A stretch of 64,000 nucleotides of DNA from Morchella semilibera. Its lineage: Eukaryota; Ascomycota; Pezizomycetes; Pezizales; Morchellaceae. The stretch is taken from NCBI GenBank assembly GCA_009192285.1, contig WBVU01000004.1, positions 1 to 64,000 of the forward strand. Direction: 5' to 3'. The translations under genes and the position numbers were made by a program. This document shows positions 45,568-55,361 of the stretch, piece by piece (within the stretch, counting starts at the first letter, position 1; the number at the start of each line of letters is the position of its first letter). Under the pieces are notes generated by a model, which was given only the letters and a program-made list of their open reading frames with translations, was not told where the DNA came from and ran no database searches.

Positions 45568-46142
45568 GAAGCGCTGATGTAACCAATGAGGGAATCTTAA
45601 GCGAGGAGAGGGGTTGCGATAAGGTGGAAGTATCGTCATTAGGTTCTATAGGATCCTATGGCGTAATGGATTTGTAATGTACCTTGAGAAAATGGTGGAG
45701 GGGAATACGAGATGTGGTTACGATAGATTTTTCTAGATTTCTGTAGACGAAAGTATGAGTCATAGTGAACTGGTGGAGGAGGATGTTAAATGGCGCGGGA
45801 AAACTTTTCCTTTAGTTCTCTTCTTTCTTTCCTCTCTGTCTCATCTTCATGTTATCTCGGTACATAAGATTATACTCCTATCTATAGCCATAGTTTCTCC
45901 TCTCCAAATCTGACTTAGCAGGAGGCAACCCTATAGTTCTCTTGATACTCGCTAGGGTTCGTACCTGGTCCTCGCTTTCCCTGCAATACCTTGCATCCTC
46001 TACCTCTGCTCTTGCCCTTGCCTTTGCCTTCGCTGGTGCCTGCACTTGTGCCTGTCCGGCTCTTTTCTCTTCCTCGTTAGTGTTCTCAAAGTAGTACCTG
46101 TGCTCCTCGAATTACATTGCGTCATCACTGCCATCTGTCACA
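45568..46142 (+). mobile_element. Partial solo LTR family 3
   Basis: It matches 23045-24195 (without the nested LTR) from gaagcgctg to the terminal ctgtcaca, lacking about the first 50 bp. It is more diverged than the copy at 22998. It sits in a second gypsy-1-like element. Confidence 0.75.
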
Positions 46143-46448
46143 CAGTGGGAGTGGTTCAAGAGTAGCCAGTAAAAATGCTACTCACACCCGAACACTTTGC
46201 GGAGAAAAACCTCCTCCCTGAACATTTCACAAGAAGGACACAAGCGAAAATAGAACCCCGTTAAGAAATCCTCTGCAATCTCTTATTGGAAGTGCATTTA
46301 GTGAATTAGTAGACATAAATACCAGGAGTGGGAATGCCTTCAGCTCTGCAAAACTGGTATGAGGAAGAGGGTCAATGGACTCGTAGGATAGTTCTGGATG
46401 AACTCCCTGACAACGAGGAGCCTGAGGACCTGTGGACCCAGCAGACCA

Positions 46449-46585
46449 CATCAGCAAGACTTCATTTGTCTTCTGATGCCTCCTGAGCCTCAGGAGACTC
46501 AAAAAATATCCAGGAGCCTCAGGAAACTCTCAGGAGACCTGGGAGACTGTTGGGAGACTCCAGTCACAAGTTGAGTTTGCTGATG
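46449..46585 (+). mobile_element. CATCAGCAA MITE, copy 6 (137 bp)
   Basis: It has CATCAGCAAG and TTTGCTGATG ends with duplication CA. The undisturbed site can be read in gypsy-1 near 21305. Confidence 0.9.
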
Positions 46586-46765
46586 CATCTCGCGGGAGGC
46601 TGTAACAGAGTAGGATCCCGATCAAAATACAGCAACTCATGAAGGGCGCTGAGTAGCGCCCAGGCATGCTGTCAAGCAGGTTATAGAAGACTATCATGAC
46701 AGACCCGTAGCAGGGCATCTAGGCAGGGATAAAACCTTGGAATTGATTGACGGGAACTACTGGTG

Positions 46766-46873
46766 CATCAGCAAGATTTCACAAGTCCCAGGAGATTATT
46801 TGGGTTCCAGAAGATCCAGGAGACTTTCAGGAGACTCAGGAGACTACAGCCACAAATGGTAAAGTTTGCTGAT
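46766..46873 (+). mobile_element. CATCAGCAA MITE, copy 7 (108-bp short subtype)
   Basis: It has CATCAGCAAG and TTTGCTGATG ends with duplication TG. Its interior matches copy 2 turned round, defining a short subtype. Confidence 0.85.
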
Positions 46874-47331
46874 GTGCCAGTGGTCAGGAATAACTACGGA
46901 TGTAGCCAAGTATGTCAATACATGCATTTTATGCCAAAAAGCCAAACAACGACGACGACATATGTCACTTCCACAGCTCCTAGAGTTATCCACGATCCCT
47001 TGAGTTGATATCTCCATAGATTTTGTAGTAGACATGCCCAAGGAGAGGTCAAGTTTCCGTAACGTCCTGGTTGTAGTAGACTGCTTTACAAAGATGACTC
47101 ACTTCATACCAATGACAGGAATCAATGAGGAGCTAACCATACAAGCATTCATCAAAGATATCTAGCACTTTGACGGACTCCCACGATCAATAGTATCAGA
47201 CCGAAGAACAGAGTACGTATCAGCATTCCAGACGGCAATTACAGAGCGACTAGGGATTCATAGAAGATTTTCAACCTGTTCCACCCCCAAACGGATAGTC
47301 AGACGGGGAGGACTAGCCAGCATATGGAGTC

Positions 47332-47902
47332 TATTACGGGACGGGGCCGGGGGACTTGAACGGGGAGAATCTATAACAAAAGCAGGGTCGGGCAGAGAGT
47401 CCACAGGGAATCTCTGAGTTCAACGTATACTCGAAGGCACCAGTAAATAACTCGGATCACGGTCATGGACAAGGACAGGAGGCAGCAGAAGGCCAGGGGT
47501 TTAACCGAGGCAGACGAGATCAGGACACGGTGTTACCAAGGGGCACAACCGATGACGGAGACGAAGGTAACAAGTATAACCAAGTATATTATAAATAAGA
47601 ACCAGAGAGGAGAGAACCCGAAAGTAAACTAGAAACAGGAACCCAAAGGAAAGGGTTTAATAACAGGAGGTTGCGTAAGGAAAGAAGAAAGAAAAGACAA
47701 AGGAGATCCGAACCCATATATATATCCTTTCATCCCACCGATTACTAATCCATACCACGGAATCCCATAGAAACCCAAAGAGAACACTACCAACATCCTT
47801 AACCGATCTCCTATACTAAACCCGATCGTCCCAACCCGAAGCAACCCGATACAATTACCAATCATTTCTTCCGTTCCCTAGCGCCCAAGATATGCCGTGA
47901 CA
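47332..47902 (-). mobile_element. Solo LTR family 5 (inverted)
   Basis: It is flanked by the 5-bp duplication GAGTC (47327-47331 and 47903-47907). On the minus strand it starts TGTCACGGCATATC, has a gatatatatatggg promoter-like site and ends CGTCCCGTAATA. Its ends resemble those of LTR family 2, so the two families may be related. Inserted into the gypsy-1-like integrase region. Confidence 0.85.
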
Positions 47903-48050
47903 GAGTCCTACCTACGAGCGTTTACGGCCCGCATAGGTAAGAAGTGCCGAGACCCACTTCCTATTTGTGAATACCCCTATAACAACGCCAAACACTCCCC
48001 TACCGGGGGCAGTCAGTATTCTATTGCAACTATGGGTTTCAACATAACCT

Positions 48051-48704
48051 TTTACTATCAAACGGAGGTCTAGTTATAGGGCTCTAAGGTCAAACCGTCC
48101 TTTAGTTAACATATAATAGATGATATATATTTCTCAATGATGTAGCCGCTTTATACCCCCCACCTTCCAAGTGACCGTATGGCAGCAAAAAGGGAGTTTA
48201 TTAGGAATAGCCTCAGATGCAAGATTCCAAAGTTGATTATTAGGGGTTAGAGTGGTCCCAATCCCACGACCTATAGATCCCCTGGACCGTTAGCGACCCA
48301 AATATGGGTCCTTAAGCATATCTCAACAACGATTGGTAATCTAATATATATATATATATATATATATATCACTGCTTACATTGTTTATAATGCCTCAATA
48401 ATCCCCCCTAAAAGAAAATGTAGGAAGTGATTTCCGGCATATAGGACAAAGCTAATGCAATCGCAGGTGACGGTCCAGGGGATAGAATTGAACGCGAACC
48501 CACAAAGCTCCACATACATTCAAGGCAGATCCCTTATATCCTCTTTACCAAACTATATAAGCCCTTAACCCGCGATAGGCAGGACCCAATCTTGTCATCA
48601 CCCCCAGCATCACCATTAGAGTCGGCACCACCATTAAAGTACGCGAGTATCTAAGTAATAAACACCATCCCCGCGTAATATCAGGCGCGCTTGATTATCA
48701 AACG
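48051..48704. other. No gene; (TA)n microsatellite
   Basis: A TA microsatellite of about 13 units lies at 48344-48369. The remainder is AT-rich and marks the edge between the transposon compartment and the gene-like compartment. Sequence just before 48705 is the presumed promoter of the next gene. Confidence 0.5.
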
Positions 48705-49172
48705 ATGTGCTATATCAACACACGCGGATACTCCTGTGGACACAAATCTGAGCAATTGTTTCCTACCACAGAGGCCTGCCACCGTCGCCCCTGCCCGGTA
48801 CAGCCTATCTCTTATAAACGCCGGGACTACGTGTGCCCAAACTGCGTAGAGGCCGAGAAGAAGCGGCAGAGCCGAGAGCGCCTCAAGAGTCGCAGTAACT
48901 CTATATTCCCAGCTGGTCACGATGGCTTTGAAGGACAGCCTCCGGGAATGGAGGGGAAATGGAGAGAGAATCAGAAGATTGCGTTTCGAAAAAAACAGGA
49001 GCAGGAATACGAAGAAGCTCAGAAGAAAGGCAGAAATCCTGAACAGCGAAAGAAAGACTGGGATGAATATAATTGGTATCGTGGACGGGATGATAACTTT
49101 AGGCAGGATGAGAAAAACAAAATGAAGAAAATGCCTGATACAATAAGGACATGGAGACATGGGACTGTTTAG
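48705..49172 (+). CDS. Small Cys/His-rich, Lys-rich protein, 155 aa
   Basis: One intact frame from the ATG at 48705 to a stop at 49170-49172. The N-terminal half holds a Cys/His cluster (GYSCGH, then CHRRPC, then YVCPNCVEAEKKR) that could bind a metal, like several small uncharacterised fungal proteins. The C-terminal half is charged and likely helical (KKQEQEYEEAQKKGRNPEQR). No signal peptide. The antisense frame at 48681-49160 is judged a shadow. Function unknown; the pattern of conserved Cys pairs and charged tail makes a real gene likely. Confidence 0.65.
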   Translation: MCYINTRGYSCGHKSEQLFPTTEACHRRPCPVQPISYKRRDYVCPNCVEAEKKRQSRERLKSRSNSIFPAGHDGFEGQPPGMEGKWRENQKIAFRKKQEQEYEEAQKKGRNPEQRKKDWDEYNWYRGRDDNFRQDEKNKMKKMPDTIRTWRHGTV

Positions 49173-50026
49173 TAAGACCTTACGGGCCGTTACCTATAAT
49201 AACCTGCGGGTTTTTATCTGATTTGTTGATTAGAGAGAGTTTATTAGGAGGTAAAACCCAACTGTTGCAAGCATGACTCTTATAACTTTTGCAATAAGCC
49301 TTGGATTTATATATGCTGGTATCATATCAATATGATTTACGTCCCCTAAATCAGGCACAATAAAATAAGAAAAGTGCATTTCTTGCCCCCGGCTGCTGAT
49401 CTTCGTGATGTGTATAGCCTCTGGAGCGTTTTGATTACATACGGTCGACCCTTTCCATTTAAGAGGATGTAAGATAGAGGTTCGTAACTTTAAAGCTCCC
49501 TTTACGCGTGAAACGCAGACCTTGACACCCTGTCATCATCACAAATGAGTATATAAATGAGCGTAAATTGTAAGCACAAAAGATAAATAAATTGGATTTC
49601 TTTAAATTGGCCATGGCCACTCTGACGACACAGTCCTAACATGTCATCTTTGTTCATTCATGTGTTATCTTAGACCAAGATGCCTCAAATCTGGCCTGTA
49701 TCGGTCACAGCAAAATACTAAAAAATTGAAAATATCTCGGCTAATGAAGCTACAATATCAAGGGCGGAAATTAGCTGAGCGGCATAACACGACCCCCCAT
49801 CTGTTCTAAGGTCATTCAATGTGATGTGTAAAGTACTAAACAGCTACTATAACGGTAAAATATTGTCGCGATCAGAGGTCCTCCCGACGGAAAATCAAGG
49901 ATCAGGGCGCCAGTACGTAGGTACTGAAACCTTTCTAGGGAAGTACTGTACAGCCTATACAAGACCTTCGCTCCCCTGTTCTCTCGGCCCGGGGAAACAT
50001 GTATTGTAATAGTATGGTATTGTGGG
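49173..50026. other. No gene recognised
   Basis: AT-rich spacer downstream of the small Cys-rich gene. No coding, RNA or repeat feature recognised. Confidence 0.45.
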
Positions 50027-50258
50027 TTTGCAAAATTAACCGGACGCTCACGTTGCAACCATGCAAATGGGCTACAATAACCAAATTTTCAAATTGCTTC
50101 AATCGAGTCCACATTGGAATATATGATAATATGAGTATAGAGAACACCAAAGATGAAATCTCATACATCTATCTGTTTTGGTTGTTGTGTAGTCGATGTT
50201 GAAGTTGCTTTCCCGTACAAAATTTGGTTGCAACGCGGTGTCCGGTTAATTTTGCAAA
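50027..50258. mobile_element. Inverted-repeat element (MITE-like), 232 bp
   Basis: The left arm TTTGCAAAATTAACCGGAC (50027) with a further cgttgcaacca matches the right arm inverted (tggttgcaac to gtccggttaattttgcaaa, ending 50258), about 34 bp with four or five mismatches. The 165-bp interior is AT-rich with no coding content. A clear target duplication was not found. Best read as a nonautonomous DNA transposon. Confidence 0.65.
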
Positions 50259-50349
50259 CTAGCAATACCTAGATTTCCCCTCGGTTTGCTATTAACTCTG
50301 CGAACGTACTTGGCAGTCGTCGGTTGGATGTGCTCCGCCGATTTTCATA

Positions 50350-50479
50350 TACCGCAAAAGTCCGTTTGATAAGATCAGTCTCTCTCTTTTCAGGTTCGTA
50401 GCGTAAGCCACACCATTTTTCTGTGGCTTATGCCGTGAACCCGTAACGGACTGGTCTTATCCAATGGACCTTTGCGGTA
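50350..50479. mobile_element. Foldback element, TACCGCAAA ends, 130 bp
   Basis: Nearly the whole unit is palindromic. The left arm TACCGCAAAAGTCCGTTTGA...aagatcagtc and later gcgtaagccacac pair with the right arm (gtggcttatgcc to tggacctttgcggta). Ends read TA-CCGCAAA...TTTGCGG-TA, consistent with a TA target duplication of Tc1/mariner-like elements. The RNA would form a long hairpin, so an RNA role is an alternative. Confidence 0.65.
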
Positions 50480-51104
50480 ATTCATGTCAGGGAAACCCGG
50501 AGAACAGCTACCGCTGGTATCGAATCTCGCTTTATAACCTTGTAATAACAAATGTGAAATATTAATGTGGGTTGCGCTTAGTGGCCCAGGCCACAAACCC
50601 TCGCTTCATGGTGTAGCACTCGATCACCATACATCACTCGAAACTACAATCCTAACTATTTCTGCCTAGCTGCAGGCCCACATTGGGGGGGGGGGGCACG
50701 TGAATAATGTGGTTTTGTATATATGAGGAGAACCTTGGTACCATAAGTTCATGAATCCTGATAATTCAATCTTCAGACCCGCACGTGACACACCCCTATA
50801 TATATAACCATTCTATGAATACATCTCAGAGTAAATTTTCCAATTAAATCTTGTAAAACCCAAATATTTCACACCATCACAAGCCAAGCGCCAGAGTTGA
50901 AGAGTCATACCGGGCCAATCTTCGTAAGGAAACATCAGATCAGATACATGATGGCGGGATAGCGCCCGCTCACCCTATATATATATAACAATGCCTTAGC
51001 TCCCCTCGGAATACACTTAAGCTTCCTCAAACCAAGAAAACCCCAAGCCCCACTTGTTATACTCCAGCCAGACTACTCTACTGCCGCCATCACAATCCCA
51101 CCCC
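50480..51104. other. No gene recognised
   Basis: It contains a G10 run at about 50686-50696 and several tatatata motifs (50717, 50800, 50983), the last within 130 bp of the next start codon and a plausible TATA region for it. Confidence 0.4.
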
Positions 51105-51464
51105 ATGAAACCCACCAGAATGAACCCCGCCGCCGAAAAGAGACCAGGGTGGAGCGCCAAGGACGAGATAATCCTCCTTGCAAAAGCGTGGGCCGCCTGC
51201 GACAGTCTAATCGAATTCCACAGAGCCCGGTTCGAGGAAGTATCCACGGCTATTGCGAAACTCCTCACGAACCTCGAGCCATCCTCGGACCTGGTGTTCG
51301 TGATGGATGAAGATCAGGGGCCAGAGATAGAGGAGCTGGCAAAGTTGAAGAATGAGAAGAGTAAAATAGCTGTGCAGCTTCAGAGGGAGTACCAGAGAGT
51401 GGGATCGATCAGGACAAGGCTTCTGGAGTTGGATTACGCCCATGTCGAGGGCGTTAATTGCTAG
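51105..51464 (+). CDS. Small coiled-coil protein, 119 aa
   Basis: I chose the ATG at 51105 (MKPTRMNPAAEKRPGW). The frame extends upstream to 51054 but only with a TTG. The protein has a Trp-containing stretch, WSAKDEIILLAKAWAACDSL, then a helical region rich in Glu, Lys and Leu (EIEELAKLKNEKSKIAVQLQ) typical of a coiled coil. No signal peptide or known domain. The tatatataacaatgcc stretch 120 bp upstream may be the core promoter. Function unknown. Confidence 0.6.
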   Translation: MKPTRMNPAAEKRPGWSAKDEIILLAKAWAACDSLIEFHRARFEEVSTAIAKLLTNLEPSSDLVFVMDEDQGPEIEELAKLKNEKSKIAVQLQREYQRVGSIRTRLLELDYAHVEGVNC

Positions 51465-53942
51465 GTTCCGCCCAAAGGAAAAGAAGAAAGAAAGAAAAAA
51501 AACACATTCTAAACTAGCTAAATATTTCTGTGTAACTACATATCGCTCCTCTCAGGTTGCGCGCTCTTAGTTACCCTTGTTTTCCTTCTGGTGATAAATG
51601 CTGCGGGTAGAGAAAGAGGGATTAACTACCTCTCATTGCGCTGTTTTAAGTCAAGTTCTTAATCTAGTCAAAGTTTTAAAGATGTGTTTGGGCATGTTCA
51701 TTGTGAGGAGTAGTGTGTGTGATATACGAGCATAAGCAATAGAAAAACCCCACTCCCGAGCCATAAGCCCCATTTTCATATCCACCATGTGTGTCCACCC
51801 TGCCTCTGAATTAGATGGAAAGAATTTTCCTGCCACAATCTTGACACGGTGGTAGTCAAAAATGCCCACCGCCGACGCCAAAACCATGTTTATATATAGT
51901 TTAGCCACAGGCACCCTAAGAGATTAGAGAAGTAAAGGGCGAGCGTAGATTTAAAACAGTCTCAATAAATCAAGCGCTAAATTTAATTATAGACTACACT
52001 GATAGCACCTCGGCACATAGAAATTACGTATATCGTCAGCATTTACGCATAAAGAACGATCCCTATACAAGAATCGGAGTCAAAGCCCGCCACCGCCAAC
52101 TCACCAAAGCCCTCCCGGCTACCGGACGGTAAAACCTAATATATTCACTCCCATACCTACTGATCTATTCCTATATAATTTCGGATCCACCCTCACCTCT
52201 TTCACGACCCTTCCGACTAGTCTCCGTCACAGCACCACCGGAAAGCCCTCACCACCCTAAGTAGTTGTGAGTAAGCCCTTTCCGCTTCCTCCGGAGTCTT
52301 ATACCTGTTAGATACCGTGTGCGGGGGGGGTAGGACCCGGGATAGTGGGAAAAGCTATTATAACGAATATGATGCGCTTAGTGAAAAGATATAGGTATAT
52401 ACCAGCGACGCCTCAGAAATTTTATAGCCTCAATAGTTGGGATTGAATATCTTTCCCTCCTCAACGATCTTGTAGACGGCTAGGCGGTAGAGGTGAGAAA
52501 GAGGCTATGGGACCTGAATTGAGGTTTGGTCGAGATCAGGCGGCAGACTGCAGATGTGCCCCCCTCTAGGTTATTTTAGTACCTCGAGGATAGAAAACAC
52601 TAGTGGCAGCTGATATTGAAATGAGTAGTGTCCCTTGGGTGGAGGTTCGGTGTGTTTGAGAGTTCATGGTAGTTTCAGGCAATAAAATAGAATTAGCTAT
52701 CCCTAACCCGGACACCGCGGAGAGACCGTGATTGAATAGTATTGATGAAAGTAACGTGAATCAGTCGAGCAGAAAGAATCTAACCTCACAGACCCCCGGT
52801 CCAAAGGCCCGAAGACCACCCAGAGCAGCTACCTCACACATCCAATTGTCTAGTGTGAGTTCATTTCTAATTCAACATACATTATGAGGTGTGCGAACAC
52901 GCCACTCAAACCCGCCAACAGAACCAAATAGCTTGAATGCTATCTCCCTTTTTCGATACTTCCCACACCTCTGCATCTCCAGCCCCCAACTAAGCTGGGC
53001 TCATATGACTTGATGATACGTCTTATCATCAAGCCTCTCGTTCAATTGTCTCTCAAGGGGTATGTGCCTGTAAAATGTTGTCGTATTATCATAACAGATG
53101 TCCAACAGGAGGAAAGGGGCTTCGACCAGACAGGGATCTGGGTCGTGGTGGAGCAAGGGGGCCGCCTGACCTGTCTCTTCTTTTATCTACCAGCCCTTTC
53201 TCTCTCTCGCCTCCTCCTTCTTCTTTTTGTTGTCATCATCGAGTACGACTGATTATCTATCGTCAATACAAGTCAACATAAAATCCTATAATAGACCCCG
53301 GAAGGGCCTCATGCTCCTATCAAAGATCCCGTTCCCTCTTTAATTGCTCTAAACCCCCATTAGAATCCATCGCTCCGAGTATAAGACGCCGAACAATCCT
53401 TTGGGCTACACTGATTGGTGACTTTACACAACATCGGAAGCACCTGTGGCCCAGTAGGTAGAGGCAGTTCTGAGGGGCACCCTACCATTAACCGAGAGTA
53501 CGAGGCCTGGGGAAGAGGGATGGAGGGAGGTGTGATCATTATGCGATGAGAGATGAAACTATCTCTCACATGAGATTGAGGGTCGAACCCTTAGGACGGC
53601 CGTAGCCAACGTCGGAGCAAGAGGGGGCCAGGTAATTCATTGTATAACGCACATATATGCTGCTATTCGCGTAATATACACCTCGAGGTATCCTCCTAAT
53701 TACGTAGGGTACGTCCTCATAGTATCCATAGGTCATATCGATCGATGCGTGGGGCCGGGGGTAAGTTGGAAAACGTTTCATTCCGCAGCAGGTCTTATTA
53801 TACTGTCGCGAGCACTGTAGTTTGGATGTCAGTTATCGGCGACCTCAACCTATCTTTAACTTTCGGAGCTTTGGTCAGTGCCAGTGGGGCTCTTTCCAAT
53901 ATCTCTCGCGTCCCATAGTCATAGAGGCAGGAAGATGTTTTT
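51465..53942. other. No supportable gene
   Basis: About 2.5 kb. A 78-codon minus-strand frame from the ATG near 51887 (peptide HMVDMKMGLMAREWGF) ends at 51651; it has tatatataaac just upstream but no motif and is unproven. Other frames between 53010 and 53781 are short and lack support. Confidence 0.35.
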
Positions 53943-53965
53943 TGGGTAGGGTTAGGGTTAGGTTT
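53943..53965 (+). repeat. Short interstitial telomere-like repeat
   Basis: The sequence tgggtagggttagggttagg contains two to three TTAGGG units, the telomere repeat of most filamentous fungi. It is too short to be a telomere and may mark an old double-strand-break repair. Confidence 0.5.
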
Positions 53966-55361
53966 ACAACGACATTTGTCCCAAGACCTTTACTTTCCAG
54001 CATCTTTTCAACGTCAAGAGCGCTCTATTCTCAGAAAAAAGAATACCAGAACAGAATCCTGTCCCAACCACAGTGCCCGATACAGTACCTGTGAAGAGAC
54101 TTTATAAGGCTGATTTGTACAGATTTCGTCTCACCCGATTATATATGGCCTTGAAAGTCTCGAGAGAGTAAAGGTCAAACTCCCCCACGGCAGGCCCGGG
54201 TTGACGCCCTCATCTGCAGACCTGGCACTTGTGCACCCCGTCAGGGAAGACGTGTCAGAGGGCAAATGGACTTTAGTGTTCATAATTCACTATTGCCGCT
54301 GAATGAGGCCAACAGGGAGCCCTTGGCCAAGTATATCGAACTCTAAACAGATCATGCATATGCATCATGACTCGTACGTCTCAAGATTTCAAAAGAAGGC
54401 CAGCCAGCTAGTTTTGGATACATCTCTCTATCTACCCCCCCCCCCTCTCCACCGGCATAGATGCGCACCCATTATATTACCAAACTCCTTGATACCATCT
54501 ACTATACTACACCTCTATGGCAGCCCCAGCCGCTTACGGGCAAGAAAAGAAACGACAAAACATGGCGGTATCGATTAAGTTATCAATCATGGGATATCAC
54601 TCGATATATTCAAACCGCGTGCCACGCCGGTAGCTAGAAGCCATGGCGTCTTCTTCCCCTAATATACGCGTGAGGTATATAGCGGCAAGGTCGACACCCG
54701 AGATAATCCAGACCAGGCCCACCCCACCCAGCACTCACAGGTGCAGCAGGCATTATCCCCGAATCCCTAAATCCCCTAAGGCGGAGTGTACGCAAGAGCG
54801 GCCGGGGAGCTAACTGGAAAGCTCTGGATATTGATATCTCCTGAAGGGACCACCAGTTGCAAGCTTCCCCAATGTGATGATACCAGCTGGTAGCAGTCTT
54901 TCCCGGTGTGGAAATGTGATGCTTAAATCCTGATAATGTCCGCCCCTCCCCCCACCCCTTGCCACAGGCAGCATGCAGCTCATACTCAGTGGGCTCACTG
55001 AGGAGAGGCGTTGGATATAGCTGATTGATCTAACTATAGCTAGGCATGGAGATGTATATATATATAATCACCAGAAACTACAGAGGGGACGGAGGAGGCG
55101 CCGAATGGGATATACGTCCATCTGAAGTCCCCATATCATATATATATGTTTGCAGGCAGAATCAATCTTTCGGATTAGATATAAGCCTTTATATACCTCT
55201 TTCACTTCACTGGGCACTCCACCTAGAACCGCCAGTCATTCTATTTCAACATAAAGCTGCTCCAACTGTCATTACCCGGACAGCCTTTTTATCACCACCA
55301 CCACTCAAGAAACTATTCCCATTAATTCTAGCAATGAGATATAAGAGAAAGAAGTAACAGT
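53966..55361. other. No gene recognised
   Basis: AT-rich with short tatata runs (55053-55064, 55140-55148) and a C10 run near 54436. The frames at 54303-54578 and 55046-55357 have no motif or splice evidence. Confidence 0.4.

Larger units (their letters stand above)
46143..48050 (+). mobile_element. Gypsy-1-like fragment (RNase H/integrase region)
   Basis: The sequence parallels 21105-22080 of gypsy-1 (agccagtaaaaatgct, gggcatctaggcagggataa, ttccgtaacgtc) in the same order, covering the segment before the integrase through part of its core. It is diverged and broken, with several frame breaks, and contains MITE copies 6 and 7 and a solo LTR 5. No LTR of its own family is retained. Confidence 0.85.

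Noticed and set aside
48681-49160. 159-codon hydrophobic frame antisense to the Cys-rich gene
   Set aside because: It overlaps the better-supported plus-strand gene almost completely; its hydrophobicity is the mirror of the Lys/Glu-rich tail.
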